NCBI RefSeq assembly: GCF_010500815.1
Contig: NZ_JAAAMG010000017.1
Coordinates: 1 to 64,000 of the forward strand
Length of the DNA: 64,000 nucleotides
Direction: 5' to 3'
DNA from: Jiella pacifica
GTDB lineage: Bacteria > Pseudomonadota > Alphaproteobacteria > Rhizobiales > Rhizobiaceae
Shown: positions 33,194-41,994 of the stretch, one piece after another
How the letters are laid out: each line of letters opens with the position of its first letter
How positions within the stretch are numbered: the first letter of the stretch is position 1
Position numbers and translations under genes: made by a program
Notes under the pieces: model-generated
What the model saw: only the letters and a program-made list of their open reading frames with translations
Databases searched by the model: none
Told to the model about the DNA's origin: nothing

Positions 33194-34147
33194 TCAGGCG
33201 AGCGTGACGACCTTGGTCAGGTGCCGCGGCGCCGTCGTGTCGATGTTCTTCGTCGCCGCGACCTGCTCGCCGAAGAGCTGCAGGGCCGGGAGCATCACCA
33301 GTGCGCGGGCAAGGCCCTCGCCGCCGACGGGAATGCTCAGATCGCCCGCTCCGCCGAAGCCGATCACCGCAGCGCCCTTGTCCGAAACGTCGCGGGCGAC
33401 GCGCTCTTCCTCTTCGCGCGTTGCCGGCGTGTAGAGCAGCACCACCAGCGTGTGATCATCGACGAGGCTGATGGGGCCGTGCCGGTACTCGAGCGGGTGG
33501 AAGAATTGCGAGTAGCTGAGGCTCATCTCCTGCAGCTTTAGCGCACCTTCGGCGGCGATCCCGTAGAGCGCCGCCGCGCCGAGATAGACGAAGTGCGAGC
33601 GGCCATCGATCAGGCGCGGGCCGTCCGCCTCGATCTTCTGAAGGGCAGTTTTCGCGTCGGTGATGACGCTTTCGTCGAGATCAACGCCCGCCATCCGCAA
33701 GCCGGCGAGCAGCATCAGGCTGGCCGAGGACGTCATGACGACCCCCTCTTCCGCATGGGTTTCGATGAAGACCGACTTGGCGGCCGCTCTGGTCACGGCG
33801 CTGTCTTCGGCGCAGGTGATCGCCAGCGTGTCCATGCCGGCAGCCGCGCTCTCGCGAAGGGCCCGCACCGTCTCGGTGGATTCACCGCTCCGCGACAGGC
33901 CGACGACGGTCAGATCCGTCCGGTTCCCGACATAGGCGGCCCGATGCAGGATCCATTCGGCGCCTGCGACGGCGAGAGCGGTCTTTCCGTTCAAATTGAA
34001 GGCGGCGGCGAGCGTCTGCGCCAGGTAGTAGGAGGTGCCGCAGCCGACGAATACGATCGTCCGGTTCCCAAGTTCCGGCAGTTCCAATGCCAGGGCCTTT
34101 TTCCAGAACGGGAACTGTTCGTGGATGACGCGCTCGGTGACACTCAT
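33194..34147 (-). CDS. agaS: SIS-domain aldose/ketose amino-sugar phosphate isomerase-deaminase (AgaS-like)
   Basis: A 317-aa protein with two sugar-isomerase domains: VFVGCGTSYYLAQTLAAAF and GLSRSGESTETVRALR in the first, VYLGAAALYGIAAEGALKLQEM and FFHPLEYRHGPISLVD in the second. It lacks the glutaminase domain of GlmS, as AgaS/FrlB-type deaminases do. AgaS converts galactosamine-6-P to tagatose-6-P plus ammonia. The start MSVTERVIHEQ has AAGGAG six bases upstream; longer frames into the permease are spurious. It lies between permease and ATPase genes, so it belongs to the uptake operon. A glucosamine-6-P or fructosamine substrate is not excluded. Confidence 0.85.
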   Translation of the reverse strand: MSVTERVIHEQFPFWKKALALELPELGNRTIVFVGCGTSYYLAQTLAAAFNLNGKTALAVAGAEWILHRAAYVGNRTDLTVVGLSRSGESTETVRALRESAAAGMDTLAITCAEDSAVTRAAAKSVFIETHAEEGVVMTSSASLMLLAGLRMAGVDLDESVITDAKTALQKIEADGPRLIDGRSHFVYLGAAALYGIAAEGALKLQEMSLSYSQFFHPLEYRHGPISLVDDHTLVVLLYTPATREEEERVARDVSDKGAAVIGFGGAGDLSIPVGGEGLARALVMLPALQLFGEQVAATKNIDTTAPRHLTKVVTLA

Positions 34148-34176
34148 CACCTGCTCCTTATCGAGTTTTCTGATTG

Positions 34177-35061
34177 TTATTTTTGGGCGCCGGCCATCAG
34201 CCCGCTGACGAGATAGCGGTTCAGGAAGATGACCAGGACGATCGGCGGAATGATCGCCAGAATGCCGGCGGCGTTCATCAGCCCGTAGTCGACATAGTTG
34301 CGGGTGACGAATTCCGGGATGAGGACGGTGAGCGGCTTGGTCGCGAGTGTCGGCGAGAACACCAGCGGCACAATGAACTGGCCCCAGGCATTGAGGAACG
34401 TCAGCAGCGCGGCGGCGATCAGCCCCGGGGCTGCAAGCGGCAGGACGATCCGCACGAGGGTATAGATCCGGCCCGCGCCGTCGAGCCAGGCGGCCTCTTC
34501 GAGCGCGATGGGCATGGCTTGGTAGACCGTGCGCATCAGCCAGAGCGCCAGGGGCAGAAAGGCCGAGGTGTAGATCAGCGTGATGCCGACATAGGTGTCG
34601 ATCAGGCCGAGCTGGATCATCAGCCGGTAGAGCGGGATCATCACCGTATAGGCGGGGATCGCCATCGTCGCCACGACGAGGATGAAGAGGATGTTGCGGC
34701 CGGGAAAGCGCAGGCGCACGAAGGCATAGGCGCCGAAGGCGGCGATCGCGACGGTGAGGATCGTCGCGCCGACCGAGGTGACGAGGCTGTTCAAAAGCGC
34801 GGCGGAGAACTCCGGCCAGACCGATTGCACGGTGTTGCCCTGCGAAACACTCGATCCGCCGAAGAGCCGGGCATAATGCTGGAAGGTCACGTTCGGCGGG
34901 AAGAAGTGCGGCGTGCGCGAAACCAGCTCGTCGGGCCGCGTCAGGCTGGTCGCCAGCGCCCAGTAGATGGGACCGAGCGACCACAGCACCAGGACGAGGA
35001 TGGCGAAGGCCTTGGCCAGCAGGCGGAGGAGACCGCCGCGATCAGGTGTCTGAGCGCTCAT
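34177..35061 (-). CDS. Carbohydrate ABC transporter permease (MalG/UgpE type)
   Basis: A protein of about 294 aa with six predicted helices. The first is KAFAILVLVLWSLGPIYWAL. The EAA-loop is EAAWLDGAGRIYTLVRIVLPLAAPG. It follows the paired permease with a one-base TGATG overlap. It forms the membrane channel with the protein of 35061-35969. The preceding in-frame TTG is ignored in favour of the ATG at 35061. Confidence 0.93.
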   Translation of the reverse strand: MSAQTPDRGGLLRLLAKAFAILVLVLWSLGPIYWALATSLTRPDELVSRTPHFFPPNVTFQHYARLFGGSSVSQGNTVQSVWPEFSAALLNSLVTSVGATILTVAIAAFGAYAFVRLRFPGRNILFILVVATMAIPAYTVMIPLYRLMIQLGLIDTYVGITLIYTSAFLPLALWLMRTVYQAMPIALEEAAWLDGAGRIYTLVRIVLPLAAPGLIAAALLTFLNAWGQFIVPLVFSPTLATKPLTVLIPEFVTRNYVDYGLMNAAGILAIIPPIVLVIFLNRYLVSGLMAGAQK

Positions 35062-35969
35062 CAATCCATCCTCGTCTCGCGATAGACCCTAAGGACGTAG
35101 ATCAGGGAGACGACCAGCGAGGCGATCATCGCCAGGAGCGACAGGGCCATGCCGTAGGAAAACCGCAGGTTCTGGAAGGCCGACATATAGACCTGGATGA
35201 TCACCGACCGCGTTCCGAGGCCCGATCCGCCCATGATCCACGCTTCGTCGAAGAGATTGAAGGCAAAGACCGTCGACTGGCTGAGCGCGATCGCGAGGCC
35301 CCCGGAGATCAGCGGCAGCGTCACCATCTGGAAGGATTTGACGGCGCCGGCTCCGTCGAGTTTCGCAGCCTCGTAGAGCTCCTTCGGGATGCTCTGCAGC
35401 GCCGCGAGAAGGATGATCGCCGTCAGCGGCATCATCCGCCAGACATGGACGAGCGTGATGAGGAAGAGCCCGGTCCCCCGGTCGTTGAACCAGACCTGCG
35501 GCGTGTCGATGACGCCGAGCGACATCAACGCGTGGTTGAGGAGGCCGTAGCTCGGATTGTAGATCCACATCCAGACGATGGCGTTGACGACGGGGGGCAG
35601 ACACCAGGGCAGGACGACTGCCGCCAGCAGCCACTGCCGGCCATGGCGGACCGAATTGAGCAGCAGCGCGGCGGCAAGACCGCCCACCGTCTCGAGGATT
35701 ACCGCCATGGCGACATAGGCGAGCGTGTTCGCCCAGGCCGTCTGGACGTTGGAGTCGGCCGCAAGGTCGGTGTAGTTCTTCAGGCCGACGAAGGGCTCGC
35801 CGGCCCGCATCGGATCGACGCGATACAGGCTGTCGACGATCGTCGTGACGAGGGGCATGAACACCAGGCCCCCCATGATCACCACGATCGGCACGACGAA
35901 GGCGAGCCCGAGGGCCGCCTCGCCGTTGCCGAAGCCCAGCCGCCCGGCTGTCGATTGTTCCGTTGCCAT
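35061..35969 (-). CDS. Carbohydrate ABC transporter permease (MalF/UgpA type)
   Basis: A 302-aa protein. The first helix is ALGLAFVVPIVVIMGGLVF, and the EAA-loop is YEAAKLDGAGAVKSFQMVTLPLISG near residue 200. The start MATEQSTAGRLGFGN at 35969 is chosen over longer frames that run back into the substrate-binding protein gene. It is 17 bases after that gene and overlaps the second permease. Confidence 0.93.
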   Translation of the reverse strand: MATEQSTAGRLGFGNGEAALGLAFVVPIVVIMGGLVFMPLVTTIVDSLYRVDPMRAGEPFVGLKNYTDLAADSNVQTAWANTLAYVAMAVILETVGGLAAALLLNSVRHGRQWLLAAVVLPWCLPPVVNAIVWMWIYNPSYGLLNHALMSLGVIDTPQVWFNDRGTGLFLITLVHVWRMMPLTAIILLAALQSIPKELYEAAKLDGAGAVKSFQMVTLPLISGGLAIALSQSTVFAFNLFDEAWIMGGSGLGTRSVIIQVYMSAFQNLRFSYGMALSLLAMIASLVVSLIYVLRVYRETRMD

Positions 35970-35986
35970 GCGGCCGACGCCCTTTC

Positions 35987-37246
35987 TCAGCGGTTCTTCG
36001 CGGCTTCGGCCCGGTCGGCCATCTGGGCGACGGCCTCGTCCACCGAAATCTGCTCCTTCGCCACCTGATTGATGGCGCTGGCGACGGCGCTGGAGAACTC
36101 CGGATACCAGCCCGGCGTGCCCTGCTTGAACAGGGGCTCGACGGTCTTCGCCTGAGCCAGGAGCTTGTCGCCGGCAAACAGCTTGCCCTCCTCGTTGAGC
36201 TGCTCGAGAACGCTCAGCCGCGGCGGCAGGTCGCCGAGCGTGTTGTAGATCTCGATCTCGTTCTCGGGCTTCGCCATCCATTCGATGAACGTCACGGCGG
36301 CCTCGTGATTGTCCGCCGACGTCGGCACGCCGATCGCCTCCGGCAGGCCGAAGGTGCGCGATTTGCCGCTCGTCGACGGCATCAGCGCGGCGTCGACGTC
36401 TCCGGAGACCTTGGACTTGTCCTTGTCTGAGTAGACGGCGAGATTGCCCGCCCAGCCGGCGACGTCGAAGGTGACGCTGCCGCTCTTGAACAGCTCCTGG
36501 ATCTCGACGTCCTTCAGGCCTGTCGCCGCCGGGTCGATCAGGCCGGCCTTCAGGGCCTCCGCCTCGAACTGCAGAGCCTTGTAGCCGCCGGAATCCTTGT
36601 CGGTGAACAGCGGCTTGAAGTCCGCGTCGAAGAGATCGCCGCCGAAGGCCATGGTGAGGAGGTACCAGGCGGTCGCGGTGCCTTCCGTCGCCGACATCGG
36701 CAGGCCGATCGGATAGTCGACGACGCCGGCGGACTTGATGGCCTTGGCCTGGTCCATCAGCTCTTCGGGGCTCTTCGGAGCCGCCTTGATGCCGGCCTTT
36801 TCGAGATGGGCCTTGTTGTAGATCAGGATGCGGAAATCGTTGTTGTAGGGCAGCGCCAGGAGCTTGCCGTCATATTTGAAGATCTCCGCCGTCGGGATGT
36901 CGGCGACGGTGTCGGCCGAGATCTCGTCGAGTGGCGCGTACCATCCCGCCGCACCGAACTGGCCAACCCAGGACCAGTCGACTTCCGTCGCCTGCGCCGG
37001 TGCCGTCTGGGCGACCATGGAGGTGACGATCTTGGTGCGGATGTCGTCCCAGCCCATGGTCTGGATGTTCAGCGTGATGCCGGTCTCCTTGGCGAAGCGA
37101 TCGGTCATCTGCTTGGGGATGGTGCCCCAGGGCGGCAGCAGCACCGTCAGCGTATCGCCGGAAGCGGCGAAAGCCCGCGTCAGCGAGGGAACGATGAACG
37201 CGGCGTTGGCGGCCGCCATGAGTGACAGGAAATTACGTCTCTTCAT
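35987..37246 (-). CDS. Extracellular solute-binding protein of the amino-sugar ABC transporter (family 1)
   Basis: A 419-aa periplasmic protein. The N-terminus MKRRNFLSLMAAANAAFIVP fits a twin-arginine signal (RRNFL plus hydrophobic stretch), cleaved near AFAA. The mature protein has the type 1 SBP landmarks YDGKLLALPYNNDFRILIYNK, GSVTFDVAGWAGN and AAVTFIEWMAKPENE. Two ATGs compete. The one at 37252 overlaps the kinase stop as ATGA but leaves only one base after GGAGG; the one at 37246 has ideal spacing and a cleaner Tat motif. The ligand is probably an amino sugar given kinase and SIS neighbours. Confidence 0.9.
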   Translation of the reverse strand: MKRRNFLSLMAAANAAFIVPSLTRAFAASGDTLTVLLPPWGTIPKQMTDRFAKETGITLNIQTMGWDDIRTKIVTSMVAQTAPAQATEVDWSWVGQFGAAGWYAPLDEISADTVADIPTAEIFKYDGKLLALPYNNDFRILIYNKAHLEKAGIKAAPKSPEELMDQAKAIKSAGVVDYPIGLPMSATEGTATAWYLLTMAFGGDLFDADFKPLFTDKDSGGYKALQFEAEALKAGLIDPAATGLKDVEIQELFKSGSVTFDVAGWAGNLAVYSDKDKSKVSGDVDAALMPSTSGKSRTFGLPEAIGVPTSADNHEAAVTFIEWMAKPENEIEIYNTLGDLPPRLSVLEQLNEEGKLFAGDKLLAQAKTVEPLFKQGTPGWYPEFSSAVASAINQVAKEQISVDEAVAQMADRAEAAKNR

Positions 37247-37248
37247 CT

Positions 37249-38217
37249 TCATGCCTCCTGGTTGTCGATTTCGGTGGATGTCGGAAATTCGCTCAGCGAG
37301 CGGTCGAGGCGCTTCAGAAAGGCCGGGCCGACCGCCCAGCCGGCGTCGACCGCCGCCCGAAGAAGCGCACCGCCGATCGGCGGCAGCCGGCGGCGGGCCG
37401 GTTCGCACCCCACCCGCTGGCGCAGGCATTGCATGAGAAACGAGCTTGCCGTCGCACCACCGGCACAGCTCCAGCGAAGCGGCCGCTCGCCGGCGGCCTG
37501 GCGCCAGGCGGCGATGAGGGCGTCGGCCAGATCCGTTGCCGCCTCGTCGAGGATCGTTCGGGCCGTCGTGTCGCCGACGTCGGCGAGTTCGGACACCAGC
37601 ACGGCCAGGGACGCGAAGGCCCCGCGGCGGCTCGCCATGCCGTAGCACCAGGCCAGCAAGCCAGAAGGCGTGACTCCGAGACGGCACAAGACGGCCTGCG
37701 AGAAGCCAGTCGTCGGGGAGCGCCCGTCGAGTTCGCGGGACGTCGCGGCTAGGGCCTCGCGTCCGATCCAGTAGGCGCTGCCCTCGTCGCCGAAGGCGTC
37801 GCCCCAGCCGCCGACCCGCACATGCGGATCGCCCGGCCCTGCGAGACTGGCCCAGGCCATCGAGCCAGTCCCTGCCAGGATCAGCGCGCCCGCCTCGCCC
37901 GCAAAGGCTCCGTCGAAGGCGATGCGCACGTCGTTGTCGACGACCGGATCGATCGGCATCAAGTCGCGCGCGACCCGGATCTGCTCGGCCGAGATGGCAT
38001 CGATCTCGCCGTGAAACGGCAGCCCGAACACCGCAGACCGCACCGACGGCAGCTCGGGAATGTCCTTGAGAAGCTTGGCCAGAGTGGACTTCCATCCGTC
38101 CCCGGCCGAAGGATCGAGGCTCGCGCGACCGATGAGCGAGACCACCCGGCCGCTCTCGTCGGCGAGCGCTGCGAGCGTCTTCGTCCCGCCGCTGTCGAGG
38201 CCGAGGACCAGGCTCAT
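37249..38217 (-). CDS. BadF/BadG/NagK-type sugar kinase (amino-sugar kinase)
   Basis: A 322-aa ASKHA-fold kinase. The phosphate-1 loop is LDSGGTKTLAAL (DSGGTKT 8-14), D94 in VVDNDVRIAF, the phosphate-2 loop is LILAGTGSMAW and the adenosine region is WSCAGGATASS. This is the BcrAD_BadFG family that includes N-acetylglucosamine kinase. It phosphorylates the incoming amino sugar at C6 by ATP (inferred from context). It overlaps the DeoR regulator stop (ATGA) and the downstream SBP gene. Confidence 0.86.
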   Translation of the reverse strand: MSLVLGLDSGGTKTLAALADESGRVVSLIGRASLDPSAGDGWKSTLAKLLKDIPELPSVRSAVFGLPFHGEIDAISAEQIRVARDLMPIDPVVDNDVRIAFDGAFAGEAGALILAGTGSMAWASLAGPGDPHVRVGGWGDAFGDEGSAYWIGREALAATSRELDGRSPTTGFSQAVLCRLGVTPSGLLAWCYGMASRRGAFASLAVLVSELADVGDTTARTILDEAATDLADALIAAWRQAAGERPLRWSCAGGATASSFLMQCLRQRVGCEPARRRLPPIGGALLRAAVDAGWAVGPAFLKRLDRSLSEFPTSTEIDNQEA

Positions 38218-39008
38218 TCCAAGCCCTCGCTTGCGCCCTTGGGAACCGCCACGATGCGCGGTGCGCAGCCGATATCCGCGAGGCGCTGGCGCCAGGAAGC
38301 CTCGAGCCCGTCGTCCGTGATGATCTCGATCTCAGGCGCGAGCGCCGCAACGCGGTAGGTGAGCCTGCGGCCGAACTTCGAGTGATCGACCAAAAGCGTC
38401 TTCAGCGTCGCCCGCGTGAGCATCTTTTCGTTGAGCCGCGCTTCAGCCTCGTCAAGACTGTAGATGCTCAGATCCTCGGCGATCGCGCCGGCGCCCAGGA
38501 ACAGGTGGTCGAACCACAGCCGGTCGAGCAATTCCTCGGCGAGGCTTCCGACCATCGAGGCGTTTTCCGTCCGCAATACCCCGCCGATCACCGTCACCTT
38601 GATGCCCGCAACGTCCATCAGGTGCTGAGCGGTCACCAGGCAGTTGGTGAACACCGAGAGCGGCATCGGATTGAGGCGGATGCAGCGCGCCAGTTGCAGC
38701 GCCGTCGTGCCGGCATCGAGGAAGAGCGAGCAATGGGGCGCAAGCGTCTCGAAGGCCGCCTCGGCGATCGCGCGTTTGGCGGCGAGGTTCTGCTGCTCGC
38801 GATGCTGGAACGCGACCTCGATCCCGGCGCTGTCGGCGATGCGGGCGCCGCCGCGGGTCCGGGTGATCGCCCCGGCCGACTCCAGCGTCACGAGATCGCG
38901 GCGCACGGTCGCGGGAGATGCCCCCACCGCTTCGGCGATCTCCTCGATGGAGGAGCTGCCGGAACTATAGAGGATCTGCCTGATCGCCGAGAGCCGGTCG
39001 CGCTTCAT
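38214..39008 (-). CDS. DeoR-family transcriptional regulator
   Basis: A 264-aa repressor. The N-terminal HTH is RDRLSAIRQILYSSGSSSIEEIAEAVGASPATVRRDLVTLE, and the DeoRC sugar-phosphate domain contains LFLDAGTTALQLAR and SMVGSLAEELLDRLWFDHLFLGAGAI. DeoR proteins of this type (AgaR, GatR) sense phosphorylated sugars. It is the first gene of the seven-gene operon and divergent from gatZ, with candidate operators at 39052-39090. ATG at 39008 is chosen because GGAG lies eight bases upstream; the longer frame starts with TTG. Confidence 0.92.
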   Translation of the reverse strand: MKRDRLSAIRQILYSSGSSSIEEIAEAVGASPATVRRDLVTLESAGAITRTRGGARIADSAGIEVAFQHREQQNLAAKRAIAEAAFETLAPHCSLFLDAGTTALQLARCIRLNPMPLSVFTNCLVTAQHLMDVAGIKVTVIGGVLRTENASMVGSLAEELLDRLWFDHLFLGAGAIAEDLSIYSLDEAEARLNEKMLTRATLKTLLVDHSKFGRRLTYRVAALAPEIEIITDDGLEASWRQRLADIGCAPRIVAVPKGASEGLE

Positions 39009-39051
39009 CAATGGGGCTCCATTCAAGTTGCATCAAGTTCACAGCCATTAT

Positions 39052-39090
39052 GATCATTGTCAATCATTTTTTTGATTGGTATTGATTGAT
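39052..39090. promoter_or_regulatory. Candidate DeoR-type operator cluster (CAATCA/TGATTG)
   Basis: In the 111-base gap between deoR and gatZ, CAATCA (39061-39066) and TGATTG (39073-39078) form a perfect inverted repeat with a 6-base spacer. A further TGATTG occurs at 39083-39088, and ATCATTG lies just to the left. The stretch is unusually AT-rich. Position between the divergent transcripts fits autoregulation plus control of gatZ. Confidence 0.5.
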
Positions 39091-39119
39091 CGTCGCCATA
39101 GGCCGAACCGGAGAATGCG

Positions 39120-40397
39120 ATGACTGCGGACATCCTTGCCAATTTGCCAGACGCCAACCGGACGCGAGGTGAAGGCATCGTCTCGATCTGCTCGGCCCAT
39201 CCGCGCGTCGTCGAAGCGGCGCTTCTCGAGGCCGCGGAGGGCAATTGGCCGGTGCTGATCGAGGCGACCTGCAATCAGGTGAACCAGGACGGCGGCTATA
39301 CCGGCATGACGCCGTCGGACTTCCGGCATTTCGTCGAGGCGATCGCCGGACGGACGGGGTTCGACACGTCGAGGATCATCTTCGGCGGCGATCATCTCGG
39401 GCCGAACCCCTGGAAGCATCTTCCCGCGGAAGACGCGCTGCGGCGGGCCGAGGTCATGGTTGGCGCCTATGTCGAAGCCGGCTTTTCCAAGATCCATCTC
39501 GACACGAGCATGGGCTGCGCCGGCGAGGCTGCGGCGCTGCCTGACGAGGTGACGGCGGTGCGGGCGGCGCGGCTTGCCCGGGCCGCCGAGGCGGCAGCGG
39601 AGCGCTGCGGCGCGGTGCCGCGCTATGTCATCGGCACGGAGGTCCCGACGCCGGGCGGCGCCACCGAGACGCTGTCATCGCTGCAGCCGACCCCGCCCGA
39701 AGCGGTCCTGCAGACGGTGGAGGTGCATCGCGCTGCCTTTGCGGAGGCCGGGATGGCGGCCGCCTTCGACCGGGCGGTCGGGCTCGTCGTCCAACCGGGT
39801 GTCGAGTTCGGGTCGGAAAGCGTCCACGTCTACGACCGGGCGGCGGCGCGGTCGCTCGCCGCCTCGCTTAAGACCCTGCTGCAGTTCGTTTTCGAGGCTC
39901 ATTCGACGGACTATCAGCCGGAGAGCGCCCTCGCCGAGCTGGTTGGGGATGGATTTGCAATCCTCAAGGTCGGACCCGGCCTGACCTTCGCCCTGCGCGA
40001 AGCGCTCTATGGCCTCGACGCCATCAGCGCCGCGCTTCATGGCGTGCCCGAGGATGAAGGCCTGCGGACGGCGATGGAACGGCTGATGCTGGCCGACCCA
40101 CAGAACTGGCGGGGCCATTATCATGGCGACGAGGCGGAGATGCGCCGGCAGCGGCACTACAGCTATAGCGACCGGATCCGTTACTACTGGCCACATCCGG
40201 AAGCGCAACGAGCCGTCGAGCGGCTGATCGCACGGTTCGGCTCGCAGCCAATACCCAAGACGCTGATCAGCCAGTATCTGAGCTGGCTCTATCGGGACGT
40301 CAGGGACGGCAACTGCCCAGCGCATCCCCAAGCGCTCGTCACTCACTCAATCAGACAGGTGATCGGACAATACAATCGCGCCGTCAGTCACGTCTGA
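39120..40397 (+). CDS. gatZ: GatZ/KbaZ-family protein (tagatose-bisphosphate aldolase non-catalytic subunit family), stand-alone
   Basis: A 425-aa protein covering the whole Pfam08013 family: GIVSICSAHPRVVEAAL, LIEATCNQVNQDGGYTGMTP, IFGGDHLGPNPWK, SKIHLDTSMGCAG, VIGTEVPTPGGA and HYSYSDRIRYYWPHPEAQRA. Classically it stabilises the catalytic GatY/KbaY aldolase, but no such gene is in the cluster. Members of the family have been described as tagatose-6-P kinase (AgaZ) or, in Agrobacterium, as a tagatose-6-P 4-epimerase. Here the latter would give fructose-6-P directly. It starts 111 bases from the divergent DeoR regulator and has GGAG upstream. Confidence 0.9.
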   Translation: MTADILANLPDANRTRGEGIVSICSAHPRVVEAALLEAAEGNWPVLIEATCNQVNQDGGYTGMTPSDFRHFVEAIAGRTGFDTSRIIFGGDHLGPNPWKHLPAEDALRRAEVMVGAYVEAGFSKIHLDTSMGCAGEAAALPDEVTAVRAARLARAAEAAAERCGAVPRYVIGTEVPTPGGATETLSSLQPTPPEAVLQTVEVHRAAFAEAGMAAAFDRAVGLVVQPGVEFGSESVHVYDRAAARSLAASLKTLLQFVFEAHSTDYQPESALAELVGDGFAILKVGPGLTFALREALYGLDAISAALHGVPEDEGLRTAMERLMLADPQNWRGHYHGDEAEMRRQRHYSYSDRIRYYWPHPEAQRAVERLIARFGSQPIPKTLISQYLSWLYRDVRDGNCPAHPQALVTHSIRQVIGQYNRAVSHV

Positions 40398-40575
40398 TCG
40401 GCGTCCATGCGGCCATCCATAACCGACACCGGCTTTCGTGTGTCGGTGAAGCCACGGATCGAGCCGCAACTGGCCGAATGTCGGCATCCGGGAATGCCCC
40501 ACAGCTAACGGACCGACCGTCCAGGGCGCGGAGCTTCGGAGGCAGTAGGCAGCTTCGTCGGCTGCTTGGTGCCTC
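40398..40575. other. Intergenic gap with an unassigned hairpin
   Basis: A hairpin-capable stretch, GAGGCA at 40539-40544 and TGCCTC at 40570-40575 with inner GGCAGC/GCTGCT, abuts the tldD stop. No T run follows in either direction, so I do not call it a terminator. The rest of this 178-base gap is blank. Confidence 0.4.
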
Positions 40576-41994
40576 TCAACCCGCCTCGGTTCCCCCCACC
40601 GTCACCTGATCCATCCGCAAATGCGGCTGGCCGACGCCGACGGGGACGCCCTGGCCGGCCTTGCCACACATGCCGATGCCGGTGTCCAGGGCAACGTCGT
40701 TGCCGACCATCGAGACGCGGTGCATCGCCTCCGGGCCGTTGCCGATCAGCATGGCGCCCTTCAGCGGCTCGGCGATCTTGCCGTTGCGGATCCGGTAGGC
40801 CTCGGTGCAGCCGAAGACGAATTTTCCGCTGGTGATGTCGACCTGGCCGCCGCCGAAGGAGACGGCATAGATGCCGTCCTTCACCGAGCCGAGGATCTCT
40901 TCCTTGGTATGTGGGCCCTCAAGCATCATCGTGTTGGTCATGCGCGGCATCGGGACATGGGCGTAGGATTGGCGCCGGCCGTTGCCGGTTGCGGCCATGC
41001 CCATCAGCCGGGCGTTCTGCCGGTCCTGCATGTAGCCGACGAGCTTGCCGTCCTCGATGAGTACGGTGCGGTTGGTCGGCGTGCCCTCGTCGTCGATGGT
41101 CAGCGAGCCGCGCCGCTCGGCGATGGTGCCGTCGTCGATGACGGTGACGCCCTTGGCGGCCACCTGTTGGCCCATCAGGCCGGCGAAGGCGGAGGTCTTC
41201 TTGCGGTTGAAGTCGCCTTCCAGCCCATGGCCGACCGCCTCGTGCAGCATCACCCCCGGCCAGCCGGCGCCGAGAACGATGTCGAAGCTGCCGGCCGGCG
41301 CCGGCACCGCCTCGAGATTGACCCGCGCCTGGCGCAGCGCCTCGTCGGCGATGTGCTGCCATGAGCCGTCGGCGAGGAACTCGCCGAAGCCGCGCCGGCC
41401 GCCGGCGCCGTAGGAGCCGCTCTCCTGGCGATCGCCCTTGCCGCAGACCACCGAGACGTTGACCCTGACGAGGGGGCGGACGTCCTTCACCAGCCGCCCG
41501 TCGGCCCGGAGGATCTCGACGGTCTGCCAGGTGGCGCCGAGGGTGGCGGAGACCTGGCGGACGTCGTCGCCCTTGGCGCGGAGATAGGCGTCGATCTCGG
41601 TGAGCAGCTTCACCTTGGCCTCGAAGCCGGGCGAGGGGATGGGATTCTCGTCGCCATAGAGCTTGGCGTTGGTACCGGCAGGGGGCTCGGCGACGGTGCC
41701 GCTGTGGCCGGTCTTCACCGCGGCGACGGCGTCGGCGGCGCGCTTCAGGGCCGAGGCCGAAAAGTCGCCGGCATGGGCGTAACCGACCGCTTCGCCGGCG
41801 ACGGCTCTGAGGCCGAAGCCCTGGTCGATCGAGAAGTTGCCGGATTTCAGCCGGCCGTTGTCGAAGGCCAGCGATTCCGATTCGCGGTATTCGAGGAACA
41901 ACTCGCCGTCGTCGGCACCGTTCAGCGTGTCGGCGAGGACGGCCTCGACGCCTTCGCGGGAAAGGTCGAAGCGTTCGAGCAGGGAAGCGGACAT
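40576..41994 (-). CDS. tldD: Metalloprotease TldD (PmbA/TldA family)
   Basis: A 472-aa cytosolic zinc protease subunit. The metal site HEAVGH (H261, E262, H266) lies in GVMLHEAVGHGLEGDF, with C-terminal IGMCGKAGQGVPVGVGQPHLRM. TldD works with PmbA/TldE on unfolded peptides, for example microcin maturation and CcdA turnover. The partner is not in this window. The start MSASLLERFD is chosen because an upstream extension to 42084 is Arg/Pro-rich and unlike the family. Confidence 0.94.
   Translation of the reverse strand: MSASLLERFDLSREGVEAVLADTLNGADDGELFLEYRESESLAFDNGRLKSGNFSIDQGFGLRAVAGEAVGYAHAGDFSASALKRAADAVAAVKTGHSGTVAEPPAGTNAKLYGDENPIPSPGFEAKVKLLTEIDAYLRAKGDDVRQVSATLGATWQTVEILRADGRLVKDVRPLVRVNVSVVCGKGDRQESGSYGAGGRRGFGEFLADGSWQHIADEALRQARVNLEAVPAPAGSFDIVLGAGWPGVMLHEAVGHGLEGDFNRKKTSAFAGLMGQQVAAKGVTVIDDGTIAERRGSLTIDDEGTPTNRTVLIEDGKLVGYMQDRQNARLMGMAATGNGRRQSYAHVPMPRMTNTMMLEGPHTKEEILGSVKDGIYAVSFGGGQVDITSGKFVFGCTEAYRIRNGKIAEPLKGAMLIGNGPEAMHRVSMVGNDVALDTGIGMCGKAGQGVPVGVGQPHLRMDQVTVGGTEAG

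Noticed and set aside
33194-34984. A 596-aa fusion reading through the permease and SIS gene
   Set aside because: The N-terminal part is the wrong frame of the permease at 34177-35061; MSVTERVIHEQ at 34147 has a good ribosome-binding site.
39120-40397. Tagatose-1,6-bisphosphate aldolase activity
   Set aside because: The protein belongs to the non-catalytic/epimerase/kinase-like family; no class II aldolase of the GatY/KbaY type is present in the cluster.
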